Source: a bacterium (GTDB taxonomy: Bacteria > Myxococcota_A > Bradymonadia > UBA7976 > UBA1532). Taken from it: a stretch of DNA of 64,000 nt. Within the stretch, counting starts at the first letter, position 1. Each line of letters begins with the position of its first letter. A program made the translations under genes and the position numbers. The notes beneath the pieces are model-generated. The model made no database searches and was not told the DNA's origin. It was given only the letters and a program-made list of their open reading frames with translations. The stretch is from the NCBI GenBank assembly GCA_030427205.1, contig JAUHXC010000026.1, positions 1-64,000 on the forward strand, read 5' to 3'. Positions 16,940 through 25,794 of the stretch are shown in pieces.

Positions 16940-18022
16940 TCAGCCGAAGTAGGACAGCAGCTCACCCCGCCGCCGGATGTCGAGCGTCGCGCAGTGGAAC
17001 GAGCCGAGGAATGGATAGTAGTGCTCGAACGGGCACGGGATCGGCTCGAAGCCCCAGCCGGCGAGCGCGTCGATGAGCGGGGTCTGGCCCGCCTCGACGA
17101 TGACCCGCTTCGGGTCGAGCATCAGCACGTTGACCCCGGCCCACTCGCTCACGCCGCACAGCGGGTCGCTCAGCGGCGGCGGCTCTGGCGCCACGAGCAG
17201 GTCCCAGCCGGCGAGTATGTCGGGCAGGCTGTCGAAGTCGAGATACTCGGGGTTGACCAGGACCTTGCCCGGGGCGAGCGGCATGAACGTGGTGTCGATG
17301 TGGATGGCCTCGGAGCACGTATTGCGCAGCGTATGCACCCGATACCGCTCGCCCAGGTGGCGCTGCAGCCAGGCCACGCCCGCGGCGTTGGTGACGTTGC
17401 TGAGCTGGCAGAAGATGTCCCGGCCGCAGCGCACGAAGTCGGCGGCGTCGAAGACCGGCTCGAACTCGGTGATGGCGAACCGATTGCCCTGGCTGCCGGG
17501 CTCGGCGTAGAGCGCGTCGAGCAGCTGCGGGCGCGGCGCGGCCGTCCAGCGGGCGCCCCCGGCGAAGTAGGCCTTGAACAGCGAGCGATAGGCCCAGGCC
17601 TCGTACGCCCGGCTGCGGTCGGCCATGGGCGCCTCGATGATCTCGTCGCCGACCACCAGGAACGGATCGCGGGGGTTCGCCGCGCAGAAGCCGCTGGTCA
17701 CCGACCAGTCGGGGCTGGCGAAAGGGCGGGCATGGGCCTGCGGATCGACGCGGCGCACGATCACCCCGAACGACTCGAGCAGCGCGACGAAGCCCTCGAG
17801 CTGCTCGCGCGCGGCGTCGATGTACTCGGCCGGATAGGGCCGGCCGCCGCCGCCGTAGCGCCGGGTCATCTCGGCCCACATGCCCGGCGGGGTCGTATGC
17901 CGGTTGATGACGTCCCACGCCGGAAACGCGGCCCCGTCCACGGCGCCGACGATGACCTCTTCGAGCGGATCCCACTCGTTATGCGAGTTGACCGGGCCCA
18001 GGGGCCCTGCGAGAGGCTTCAT
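16940..18022 (-). CDS. Glycine amidinotransferase-like enzyme
   Basis: 360 residues, full length for the AGAT family. It transfers an amidino group from arginine to an amine acceptor, giving ornithine and a guanidino product. It opens with VNSHNEWDPLEEVIVG, as in AGAT. The catalytic triad is D192 (in FDAADF), H241 (HIDTTF) and C344 (GSFHCATLDIRRRG). The residue spacing agrees with the human enzyme's D254/H303/C407 as I remember it. The acceptor need not be glycine: relatives act in cylindrospermopsin (CyrA) and saxitoxin (SxtG) formation. Its start codon overlaps the upstream gene's stop, and it lies three genes downstream of a PKS-oxoamine synthase, which supports a role in making a guanidine-containing metabolite. 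Confidence 0.88.
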   Translation of the reverse strand: MKPLAGPLGPVNSHNEWDPLEEVIVGAVDGAAFPAWDVINRHTTPPGMWAEMTRRYGGGGRPYPAEYIDAAREQLEGFVALLESFGVIVRRVDPQAHARPFASPDWSVTSGFCAANPRDPFLVVGDEIIEAPMADRSRAYEAWAYRSLFKAYFAGGARWTAAPRPQLLDALYAEPGSQGNRFAITEFEPVFDAADFVRCGRDIFCQLSNVTNAAGVAWLQRHLGERYRVHTLRNTCSEAIHIDTTFMPLAPGKVLVNPEYLDFDSLPDILAGWDLLVAPEPPPLSDPLCGVSEWAGVNVLMLDPKRVIVEAGQTPLIDALAGWGFEPIPCPFEHYYPFLGSFHCATLDIRRRGELLSYFG

Positions 18023-18795
18023 CGAGGGGGTACTCCGGTGGGGTGGCGCAGCGGCTCTTCGATCGGTTCGGGCACGGGCACCGAAGGATAGTGCGATTCG
18101 TGGCGCTCGGCGAATGCGTCGAGGCGCGCGCGCACAGCGGGCGGCGCGAGATGTCGCGCGTCACGCGCCGCCGCGGCGTAGCGATCGCAGAGCGCCGTCA
18201 TCTTCGAGCGGGCCGTGGCGGCGTCGGCGCGCGCCAGCAGCCGCAGGGTGTTGATGCGATCGGCGGCGACGTCCTCGGCGTACTCGGCCAGGTTGGCCTT
18301 GAGCTCGAGGCGGACTTCGAGCGGCGCGAGCGCGTCGAACAGCGCGGGCTCGATGGCGACGTCGATCAGCCGCGCCGTCATCAGGTGTTGCAGGCGCAGA
18401 TCGCAGGGCCGAAGGGCGGCGAGCCGGTCGACATCCGCCGGATCGGGCGCCGGATGCGCCCGCAAACGCCGGGCGAGTTCGAAGTAGCGCCCGACGCCGT
18501 CGAGCAGGCTCTCCGCTCGGGGACACAGCAGGCTCTGCCCGGCGAGCACCGCGCGGATCTGCGCCGCGCACGTCGGCCAGACGTCACGCGGCGGCCCGTC
18601 CTCCGGCGTGCGCGGCTGCAACGCGCGCTCGGCGCGGTAGACCAGCCCTTCGACGATGTTCAGCGGGGCGCGGATCTCGAAGTAGTGCCGCCAGTCGCGA
18701 TCGTAGAGCGGCAGATAGAACGCCGCGACATCGAACATCACGAGGGTCGCCGCCCGCATCTCGGCGAGGTCGATGGTCGGGCCGGTCGTCTTCAA
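18019..18795 (-). CDS. Unknown helical protein in PKS-amidinotransferase operon
   Basis: 258 residues, starting at TTG 18795, which overlaps the amine oxidase stop (TTGA) and has a strong GGAGGTGA ribosome site 5-6 bases upstream. The sequence is almost entirely helical, with no signal peptide, no transmembrane segment and no motif I recognise (ADRINTLRLLARA and YFELARRLRAHP are typical helices). Its translational coupling to both neighbours shows it belongs to the pathway. It could be an enzyme of a helical fold or a carrier or partner protein; there is no basis to choose. Confidence 0.7.
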   Translation of the reverse strand: MKTTGPTIDLAEMRAATLVMFDVAAFYLPLYDRDWRHYFEIRAPLNIVEGLVYRAERALQPRTPEDGPPRDVWPTCAAQIRAVLAGQSLLCPRAESLLDGVGRYFELARRLRAHPAPDPADVDRLAALRPCDLRLQHLMTARLIDVAIEPALFDALAPLEVRLELKANLAEYAEDVAADRINTLRLLARADAATARSKMTALCDRYAAAARDARHLAPPAVRARLDAFAERHESHYPSVPVPEPIEEPLRHPTGVPPR

Positions 18796-20135
18796 CGGGT
18801 CACCTCCAGGCTGCGCACGACCTCGGCCGCCGCCGCTCGCCAGAGCGGATCGCGCCCTCCATCGAGCCCGTCCAGCGGGCGGCCAGCTCGGTGCCGGCCC
18901 AGTGGACCCGGCCGTGGGGGCGGCGCATGGCCGGGCCCCAGCGGGTCAGCGCGCCCGGTGGCATGTTGGGGAAGTAGGCGCCCCCCGCCAGCGGCTCGGC
19001 GGCCCAGTCGTGTTCGAGGATGTCCAGCGGGTGCCGCGCGCGCGCCGAACAGCCTGACGAGCTGCTCGACGATCGCGACGCGCCGGTCGGCGGTCGGCCG
19101 GGCATGCCACCGCTCGGCGTGTCGGTCGCGGACGAAGCCCACCAGCGCGCCGGCGCCGTCAGCGGGCGAGGCGTCGTCGGTGGTCTGCAGGGGGCCGACG
19201 TCGCTCAGGCTGTGGCCGCTGAGGCCGCGCTCGCGCCAGAAAGGCGTCTCGTAGACCACGATGACCTTCACCACCGCCGAGAGCGTGATCGCCTGCAACA
19301 GCGCCGCCCGATCGGGCGGCAGCGCCGGGCGCCACTCGATGCGCCGTGCGGCGGCCGGCGGCGCGGTGACGATGACCCGGTCGGCGGCGTACCCGGCGCC
19401 GGCCGCATGGACCGTGACGCCGGTCGCCGTCTGCTCGATGGCGTCGACCCGCGCGTCGCAGGTGATGTGCTGCACCAGCGGCTCGGCCAGGCGCTGCACG
19501 AGGCGCTCGGTGCCGCCGATGATGCGGCGGTCGTCGACGATGCGCCGATTGATGGCCCGCCGCAGAAACAGATAGTAGAGCAGCGAGATCCGATCGAGCC
19601 GGGTCCCGACCTCGACCCCGGCGGCCGCTGCGAAGAGGGCCCGGGCCGGGGCGTCGTGCAGGCGGTCCAGCATCCAGTCGTGCAGCGGCATGCGGTCGAG
19701 GCGCTCGGCGTCCGGCGTGGTCCAGGGCGCGTCGAGCGGCACCCGGTCGCAGTCCGCGTCGAGCTCGGCGAAGGCGTCGCGCACCGCTTTGCCGGCGTCG
19801 GTGGCGGGCAGCGGCAGGAAGTGCAGCGGGCCGCTCTCGTCGATCGCGTAGGCCGCGCGCTCGCCCCCGACCTCGATGAGGGCTCGACCCTCGACGTGCT
19901 GCGCGCTCGTCGCCAGCCCGAAGTCCGTGAGCAGCGCGCCGAGGCGCTCTTCGTCGGGGCCGAGCCACTCGGCACCGAGCGGGAAGACATGACCCGTCGC
20001 CGCGCGCGCGTCGCGGATCCGACCGCCGACGCGCGGGCTGGCTTCGAGGAGGTCGACGTCGATGTCGCGACGGCGCAGCGCGTGCGCCGCGCACAGCCCC
20101 GACAGGCCCGCGCCCACGACCACCACTCGACTCAT
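18792..20135 (-). pseudogene. Flavin monoamine oxidase-like gene with two compensating frameshifts
   Basis: It starts at ATG 20135 (ATGA overlap with the PKS stop). The N-terminus has the FAD-binding VVVVGAGLSGLCAAHALRRR and VGGRI motifs, and the middle matches flavin-containing amine oxidases (IIGGTERLVQRLAEPL, AADRVIVTAPP). After LVRLFGAR (about 19040) the frame must change to read RHPLDILEHDWAAEPLAGG and GRVHWAGTELAARWTGSMEGAIRSGER, which is the expected FAD-binding C-terminus. At about 18835 it changes back to AAAAEVVRSLEVTR. The first shift lies in a GCGCGCGCGCGG run. Two errors that cancel suggest sequencing slips at GC repeats, but a damaged gene is possible. The intact product would be about 447 residues, oxidising an amine intermediate of the pathway. 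Confidence 0.75.
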
Positions 20136-23100
20136 GGGCGGCCCCGCTCGGTCAGCATGCGCCGCACATCGGCCAGCGCGCGCAGCGCCTGATCGACCTC
20201 GCCCTCGGTATTGGCCGCGGTGATCGAGAAGCGCAGCAGCCCCCGGCCGACGGGCACGATGGGGTACAGCGCCGGCGTGATCAGCAGCCCGTGGTCCCAC
20301 AGCACGCCGCACGCGTCGACCACGTCCTCGGTCTCGCCGATCACGACGCCGACGATCGGGAAGTCGTTGTTGTTGACCACCTCGAAGCCCAGCGCGCGGG
20401 CCTGGGCGACCAGCCGCCGGGTGAGGCGGAAGATCTGCGCCCGCCAGGCCTCGCCCTCGGTCCGGTTGAGCGTCAACCCCGCGATCGCGCTCGCGAGGCT
20501 GGCGATCGGCGACGGGCCGGAGAAGATGAACGTCGACGCGCTCTTGTAGTGGGCGCGGGTCGGCTCGTCGACGCAGGTCACGAAGGCGCCGAACGACGAG
20601 TACGACTTCGACAGGCCGCTGACGTAGATCATGCGGTCGCGGGCGTAGTCGAGCCCGAAGTGCCGCACGACGCCGTTGCCCCGCCGGCCATAGGGCATCT
20701 CGGGGGTGGGCGACTCGCCGACGACGCCGAGCCCGTGGGCGTCGTCGATGTAGATCCAGGCGTCGTAGCGTCGGGCCAGCTCGGCGAACGCCGGCAGCGG
20801 CGGGTAGGCGCCCGACATCGAGTACACCCCGTCGATGGCCACGATCTTGGGGACGTGGGGCGGGCACTCCGCCAGCCGGGCCTCGAGGTCGGTGACGTCG
20901 TTGTGCGCGAACTCGACCATGCGCGCGCCGTTGCTCTGCGCGAGCAGGCACCCCTCGTGCACCGAGCGGTGGGCCGCGATGTCTTTGATGATGACGCCGT
21001 CGTAGCCCGCGAGCACCGGCAGCAGGCCCGCGTGCAGCAGGGTGATCGAGGGAAAGACCAGCACCGCGGGCGCCCCGACCAGCTCGGCGAGGGCGTCTTC
21101 GAGCTCGGTGTAGATGCCGGGGGAGGCCACCGCCCGGGTCCAGCTCGGGTGCACCCCCCAGCGCGCGATCGCCGGCGGGATCGCCGCCATGACCTCGGGG
21201 TGCAGGTCGAGCCCGAGGTAGTTGCACGACGCGAAGTCGGCGACCCAGCGCCCGTCGATCAACAGCTGCCGCTGCTTCTGCGCCGATACCGTCGCGTGGA
21301 TCTGCGGGACACGGGCCGCGGCGGCCGCGAACGCGTCGGTCTCTGCGGCGCTCGCGGCCGTCGGATCGGGCGCGCCGGGCGCGTCGGCTTCGCGGGGCTC
21401 GGCGGCGGGCGTCGGCAGCGGGCCGGCCTGCTCGAGTCGCGCGGCCAGCAGCGCGATCAGGTCACCCACCGTGCGATCGTGACCCGTGATCCGGCCGGCG
21501 GGCACGGTCAGGCCCAGGTCGCGGTCGACGTGACGGGACAGCTCGGCGCCGACGAGGGAGTCGGCGCCCAGGTCGCGCAGCGTGAGGCCCGCGTCGACGG
21601 TGTCGGGCGTGCCCAGCACCTGCCCGAGTCGGGCCCTCACGTAGCGGTCGATGACCGCCGGTCGCGCGTCGGGCGCCGCCGCGGCGAGCCGTTCGCGCCA
21701 TGTGGCCCGCGGCCCCGGCGCAGGGTCGGCCGCGGCCACGACCTCGGCGGCGAAGGGTCGGGTGAACTCCAACCGGTCGAAGCCCGCCAGCGTGCCGTCC
21801 GCGTCGGCCATGGTGATCTGCACGACGGCGATGTCGTCGCTGCAGCGGACCACCTGCGCCGCGACGGTGGCCTGCATCACCGGCGCCTCGCGTCGGGCGA
21901 CCGTCAGTGACCCGACCGCCGCCGGCATCCAGAGCGCGGCCCCCGCGGGCAGGACCGCCCGGGCGACCTGCAACGCGCCGTCGAGCAGCAGCGGGTGGAT
22001 CGCGTAGGAGCGCGCCTCCGCGACCAGGGTGTCGTCGAGGCGCAGGTCGCCCACCGCCTGCCCATCGGGCCCGCGCCACAGGGCCTCGACGACCCGGAAG
22101 TCTGCCCCGCCTTCGGGCCCGGTCCGGTGTACGAGGCCTCGTCGAGCCCACGCGTCATACAGCCCGTCGACGTCGAGGGGTTCGGGGCAGCGAGAGCGAT
22201 CCACCGCCATCGGTGCGGTCGGCTCATCGGTGGTCCGCAGCACCCGCCCGCTGCCCTGCGGTATCTCCGGCGCGCGCGTCGACCGCCCGGCGTCGCACTC
22301 CAGCCTGAAAGCGAACGCGTCGGCGCTCATCCGGTGGAGTCGGATGCGGAGCCGGGTGGTCTGCGCCGGATCTGCCGGCAACGGGATCGTCGGGTCGATC
22401 CGCACCCCGTGCAGGGCCAGCAGCCCCGGGCCCATGATGTCGCTGGCGCAGGTGAGCACCAGTTCGAAACAGACCGCCGCGGGCAGCCGCGGCGCGCCGC
22501 GCACCTCCCGCGAGGCCAGATAGGCCGGGCTCTGCCGACCCAGGTCGAAGTCGAAGCGCAGCGCGGTGCGATCGGGCGCATCCGACGGACCGACGCGCGC
22601 AGCCGGCGCCTCGATCCAGTAGCGCTCGCCGCCGAAAGGATAGGTCGGCAGCGGCCGCCGCAGGTGGGGGTCACCCTCGGCGAACGCGCGCCAGTCGAGC
22701 TGCGCCCCGCGGGTGTAGACCGCCGCGACGCTCGACGCGAACTGCGCCCAGTCGGCGCGCTCGGGCCGCGTGCTCGGCAGCCACGCCGCGCGGTCCGGGT
22801 CGTCGACGCAGTCCCGGGCCATGCCCAGCAGCACCGGCCGCGGGCTGATCTCGATGAAGACATCGACGTCGAACTGCGCGGTGCGGGCCATGGCGCCGGC
22901 GAAGTCGACCGGGTCGCGCAGGTGGCGCACCCAGTATGCGGGTCGGCACATGTCGGACGCCTGTCGATGCCGGCCGGACGATGGGATCAACGGCACGCGC
23001 GGGGCGGAGAACTCGATGCCCTCGACGGCCTCGGTGAAGGCCCCCAGCAGCCGGTCGACCTCGGGGGAGTGTGAGCCGAACGAGACGTCGATCCGGGTCG

Positions 23101-25291
23101 CGGAGACGTCGGGCAGGGCGCCGAGGACCTGGTCGATGCCCGCGCTGCTGCCCGAGAGCACGACGCTCTCCGGGCCGTTGACGACACCGACGCAGACGTC
23201 GCGCCGGTCGCCGATCGCGGCGCGGGCCGCCTCGGCGCTCGTGCGCACCGCGACCATGGCGCCGCCCGGGGGCAGGGTCTCCACCAGCGCGCCGCGGGTC
23301 GCGACGAGCGCCAACGCGTCGTCGAGCGCGAGCACGCCGGCGATGCAGGCGGCGGCATACTCGCCGAGGCTGTGGCCGACGATGAGCGACGGCTCGACAC
23401 CCAGCGCGCACCACAGCTGCGCGAGCGCGTACTGCACCACGAACGTCGCCGGTTGGCCGATGGCGTCCCGATCGAGCGGCTCGGGATCGGCCGACGGGTC
23501 GAAGAGCGCCGGCAGCAGCGGGCGATCGAGCAGCGGATCGAGCACCCGCGCGCAGCGATCGACCGCCCGCTTCACCACCGGGTGGGTGTGATACAGCTCG
23601 CGCAGCATGCCCCGGTGCTGGGTGCCGTGGCCGGCGAAGAGAAACGCGACCCGCGGTGCGCGACCCGCGCTCGCGGCCTGCGCCGGCGCGGGGTCTTCAC
23701 CGCAGGCCAGACGCTCGAGCGCTTCGGCCGCCTCGACCGTCGTGCCCGCGACCACCGCCGCCCGGACGGCGAAGTGCGCCCGCCCGCGGTTGGCCGAGTG
23801 GCAGACGTCGGCCAGGTGCGCCTCGGGGTGGCGCCGCAGGTGACGCGCATAGCGCCCGGCGAGGCGCGAGAGGGCCGCTCGATCGCGCGCCGACAGCGCC
23901 AGCAGCCGCGCCGAGCGCTCGCTGCGCGCCAACGGCTCGGACCGCGCGGGCTCCTCGGCGAGCACGGCGTGGGCGTTGGTGCCGCTGAAGCCGAACGAGC
24001 TGATACCGGCCCGGCGGACTCGGCCCGGCTGCGCGGCCCAGGGGACGGTCTCGGTCACGATCCGGGCGTCGAAGGGCCGCAGCGCCGGGTTGAGCGCCTC
24101 GAAGTTGAGCTGCCGCGGGATGATGCCCGCCTCGAAGAGCGCGACGACCTTGATGACGCCGGCGATGCCCGCCGCCGCGCCCAGGTGGCCGATGTTGGCC
24201 TTCAGCGAGCCGACCGTCAGCGGCGCCCGTCGCGGCTGGTCTCCGAAGACGGCCATGAGCGCGCGGGCCTCGGTGCGATCGCCGAGGGGGGTGCCGGTGC
24301 CGTGGGCCTCGACCAGATCGATGTCCCGCGGCTCGACGCCGGCGCGCTCGAGCGCCCGGCGGATGACCTTGATCTGCGACCCCTCCGAGGGCGCCATCAG
24401 ACCTTCGCTGGCCCCGTCCTGATTGATCGCCGACCCGAGGACGCGCGCCAGGATGCGATCGCCGTCGCGCACGGCGTCGGCGTAGCGCTTGAGCACCACC
24501 ACACCGCAGCCCTCGCCGCGCACGAAGCCGTTCGCCCGCGCGTCGAAGACCTTGCACCGCCCATCGGGCGCGAGCATGCCGGCCCGCCCGAAGGCGACGT
24601 GCTGGTCGGCGGTGAGGATGAGGTTGACCCCCGCCGCGAGCGCCAGATCGGTATCGCCGGCGTGCAGGCTCTGCGCCGCGAGATGCAGCGCGACGAGCGA
24701 GCTGGAGCTCGCCGTATCGATCGAGACCGCCGGGCCGCGGAAGCCGAAGAAATATGCCAGCCGACCCGACGCGGTGGCCGAGGTCGTGCCCACCCGCTCG
24801 TACAGCTGACCGGCGCCCGGTCTGCGCGTCGCCAGCGCGCGATAGTCGTCGCCCGACAACCCGACGAAGACCCCCGTCTCGCTGCCTTCGAGGCCGCGGG
24901 GGTCGAGGCCGGCGTCTTCGAGCGCCTCCCAGCACACCTCGAGCAGCAGGCGGTGCTGCGGGTCGAGCGCCCGGGCGTCCCGCGGCGAGACGCGAAAGAA
25001 GCCCGGATCGAAGCGATCGGCGTTCTCGACGAAGGCGCCGAACGTCGGCAGCGCGCCGTCGGCGGGGTCGAGCGTCCAGCGGTCGAGCGGCACGGCCGTG
25101 ACCGCGTCGACCCCGTCCCGCAGCGCCGTGGCGAGGTCTGCCGCAGAGCAGAGCCCGGCGGGCCCGCGAAACCCGACCCCGACGACGGCGAGCGCCGACG
25201 GCGTCATCCCTGGTGCGTATCCGTCCTGCATCGGCGCAGGGTGACAGACGGGCATGGGCCCGGCAATGCGGTTGGCGTTGGCTTCACCCAT
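20132..25291 (-). CDS. Polyketide synthase KS-AT-DH-ACP fused to alpha-oxoamine synthase
   Basis: 1719 residues from ATG 25291; ATG 25207 (MTPSALAVVG) is an equally plausible start just before the KS. KS covers about 33-455, with active-site block DTASSSSLV where Ser195 replaces the usual Cys; the two His motifs (EAHGTGTP, KANIGHLG) are intact. AT (about 545-850) has FAGHGTQ and GHSLGEY. The DH-like double hot-dog (about 895-1190) has RxxxG where the catalytic HxxxG should be, but keeps HPLLLDGALQ. ACP (about 1210-1280) has LGADSL. The PLP-dependent oxoamine synthase (about 1330-1719) has DDAHGLGVVG and LSKSYSSFGAF with the PLP Lys. The last domain should condense the carrier-bound acyl chain with an amino acid, losing CO2 and releasing an alpha-amino ketone. 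First gene of a five-gene coupled operon. Confidence 0.92.
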   Translation of the reverse strand: MGEANANRIAGPMPVCHPAPMQDGYAPGMTPSALAVVGVGFRGPAGLCSAADLATALRDGVDAVTAVPLDRWTLDPADGALPTFGAFVENADRFDPGFFRVSPRDARALDPQHRLLLEVCWEALEDAGLDPRGLEGSETGVFVGLSGDDYRALATRRPGAGQLYERVGTTSATASGRLAYFFGFRGPAVSIDTASSSSLVALHLAAQSLHAGDTDLALAAGVNLILTADQHVAFGRAGMLAPDGRCKVFDARANGFVRGEGCGVVVLKRYADAVRDGDRILARVLGSAINQDGASEGLMAPSEGSQIKVIRRALERAGVEPRDIDLVEAHGTGTPLGDRTEARALMAVFGDQPRRAPLTVGSLKANIGHLGAAAGIAGVIKVVALFEAGIIPRQLNFEALNPALRPFDARIVTETVPWAAQPGRVRRAGISSFGFSGTNAHAVLAEEPARSEPLARSERSARLLALSARDRAALSRLAGRYARHLRRHPEAHLADVCHSANRGRAHFAVRAAVVAGTTVEAAEALERLACGEDPAPAQAASAGRAPRVAFLFAGHGTQHRGMLRELYHTHPVVKRAVDRCARVLDPLLDRPLLPALFDPSADPEPLDRDAIGQPATFVVQYALAQLWCALGVEPSLIVGHSLGEYAAACIAGVLALDDALALVATRGALVETLPPGGAMVAVRTSAEAARAAIGDRRDVCVGVVNGPESVVLSGSSAGIDQVLGALPDVSATRIDVSFGSHSPEVDRLLGAFTEAVEGIEFSAPRVPLIPSSGRHRQASDMCRPAYWVRHLRDPVDFAGAMARTAQFDVDVFIEISPRPVLLGMARDCVDDPDRAAWLPSTRPERADWAQFASSVAAVYTRGAQLDWRAFAEGDPHLRRPLPTYPFGGERYWIEAPAARVGPSDAPDRTALRFDFDLGRQSPAYLASREVRGAPRLPAAVCFELVLTCASDIMGPGLLALHGVRIDPTIPLPADPAQTTRLRIRLHRMSADAFAFRLECDAGRSTRAPEIPQGSGRVLRTTDEPTAPMAVDRSRCPEPLDVDGLYDAWARRGLVHRTGPEGGADFRVVEALWRGPDGQAVGDLRLDDTLVAEARSYAIHPLLLDGALQVARAVLPAGAALWMPAAVGSLTVARREAPVMQATVAAQVVRCSDDIAVVQITMADADGTLAGFDRLEFTRPFAAEVVAAADPAPGPRATWRERLAAAAPDARPAVIDRYVRARLGQVLGTPDTVDAGLTLRDLGADSLVGAELSRHVDRDLGLTVPAGRITGHDRTVGDLIALLAARLEQAGPLPTPAAEPREADAPGAPDPTAASAAETDAFAAAAARVPQIHATVSAQKQRQLLIDGRWVADFASCNYLGLDLHPEVMAAIPPAIARWGVHPSWTRAVASPGIYTELEDALAELVGAPAVLVFPSITLLHAGLLPVLAGYDGVIIKDIAAHRSVHEGCLLAQSNGARMVEFAHNDVTDLEARLAECPPHVPKIVAIDGVYSMSGAYPPLPAFAELARRYDAWIYIDDAHGLGVVGESPTPEMPYGRRGNGVVRHFGLDYARDRMIYVSGLSKSYSSFGAFVTCVDEPTRAHYKSASTFIFSGPSPIASLASAIAGLTLNRTEGEAWRAQIFRLTRRLVAQARALGFEVVNNNDFPIVGVVIGETEDVVDACGVLWDHGLLITPALYPIVPVGRGLLRFSITAANTEGEVDQALRALADVRRMLTERGRP

Positions 25292-25386
25292 GATTCACAG
25301 TAGCTTCGACAAGCGCCGCGAGGCGCGCGGGTGAGGGTCACGACGTCCGCGCAACAGAACACCACGGAGCGGCAGACAGCAGACAG

Positions 25387-25722
25387 ATGCAGGATGTGCC
25401 GTACTTCTCCCGGGAGATTCAGCCGCTCCGTGGCGACCGCTCGCTGTGCCATCGGATGTACGGGCTGTTCGGTCTGCGCGACACGGCGGGCTTCGAGACC
25501 ATGTGCGGCCGGCGGGTCGATACGCTGACGGCGCGCACCTCGTGGCCTCAGATCTACGTTCGGCTCTTCGAAGCACCGGTCGCGGTCGGCCCGGCCGAAC
25601 GCATCCGCGTCGACGTCGAGCGCGATGTTCGGCCCGAGCACATGTTCTATGCCGTTCGGGTCGCGGTGCACCGTCGGGGTGATGTCATCGCCCGGGCTCG
25701 AGCGCGGCTGGACCTCGCCTGA
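25387..25722 (+). CDS. Small hypothetical protein divergent from the PKS operon
   Basis: 111 residues from ATG 25387, with no clear ribosome site; an inner ATG at 25456 is possible. The second half (WPQIYVRLFEAPVAVGPAERIRVDVERD...MFYAVRVAVHR) has alternating strands that faintly resemble the C-terminal beta-barrel of protein arginine methyltransferases, so it might be a detached fragment. This likeness is weak. It lies 95 bases from the PKS start, in the opposite orientation, so the two may share a regulatory region. Confidence 0.4.
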   Translation: MQDVPYFSREIQPLRGDRSLCHRMYGLFGLRDTAGFETMCGRRVDTLTARTSWPQIYVRLFEAPVAVGPAERIRVDVERDVRPEHMFYAVRVAVHRRGDVIARARARLDLA

Positions 25723-25794
25723 GCCCCGTCGGCGAGTCGACCGCGAACTCTCCCCAAACTCTGCAATCGGCCGCGCATGGGGTAAGCTCCACGC

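Noticed and set aside
20291..25303. Very long open frames on the plus strand opposite the PKS
   Set aside because: They are shadows caused by high G+C third positions; they have Arg/Gly/His-rich composition and no domain, while the minus strand encodes a full PKS-AOS.
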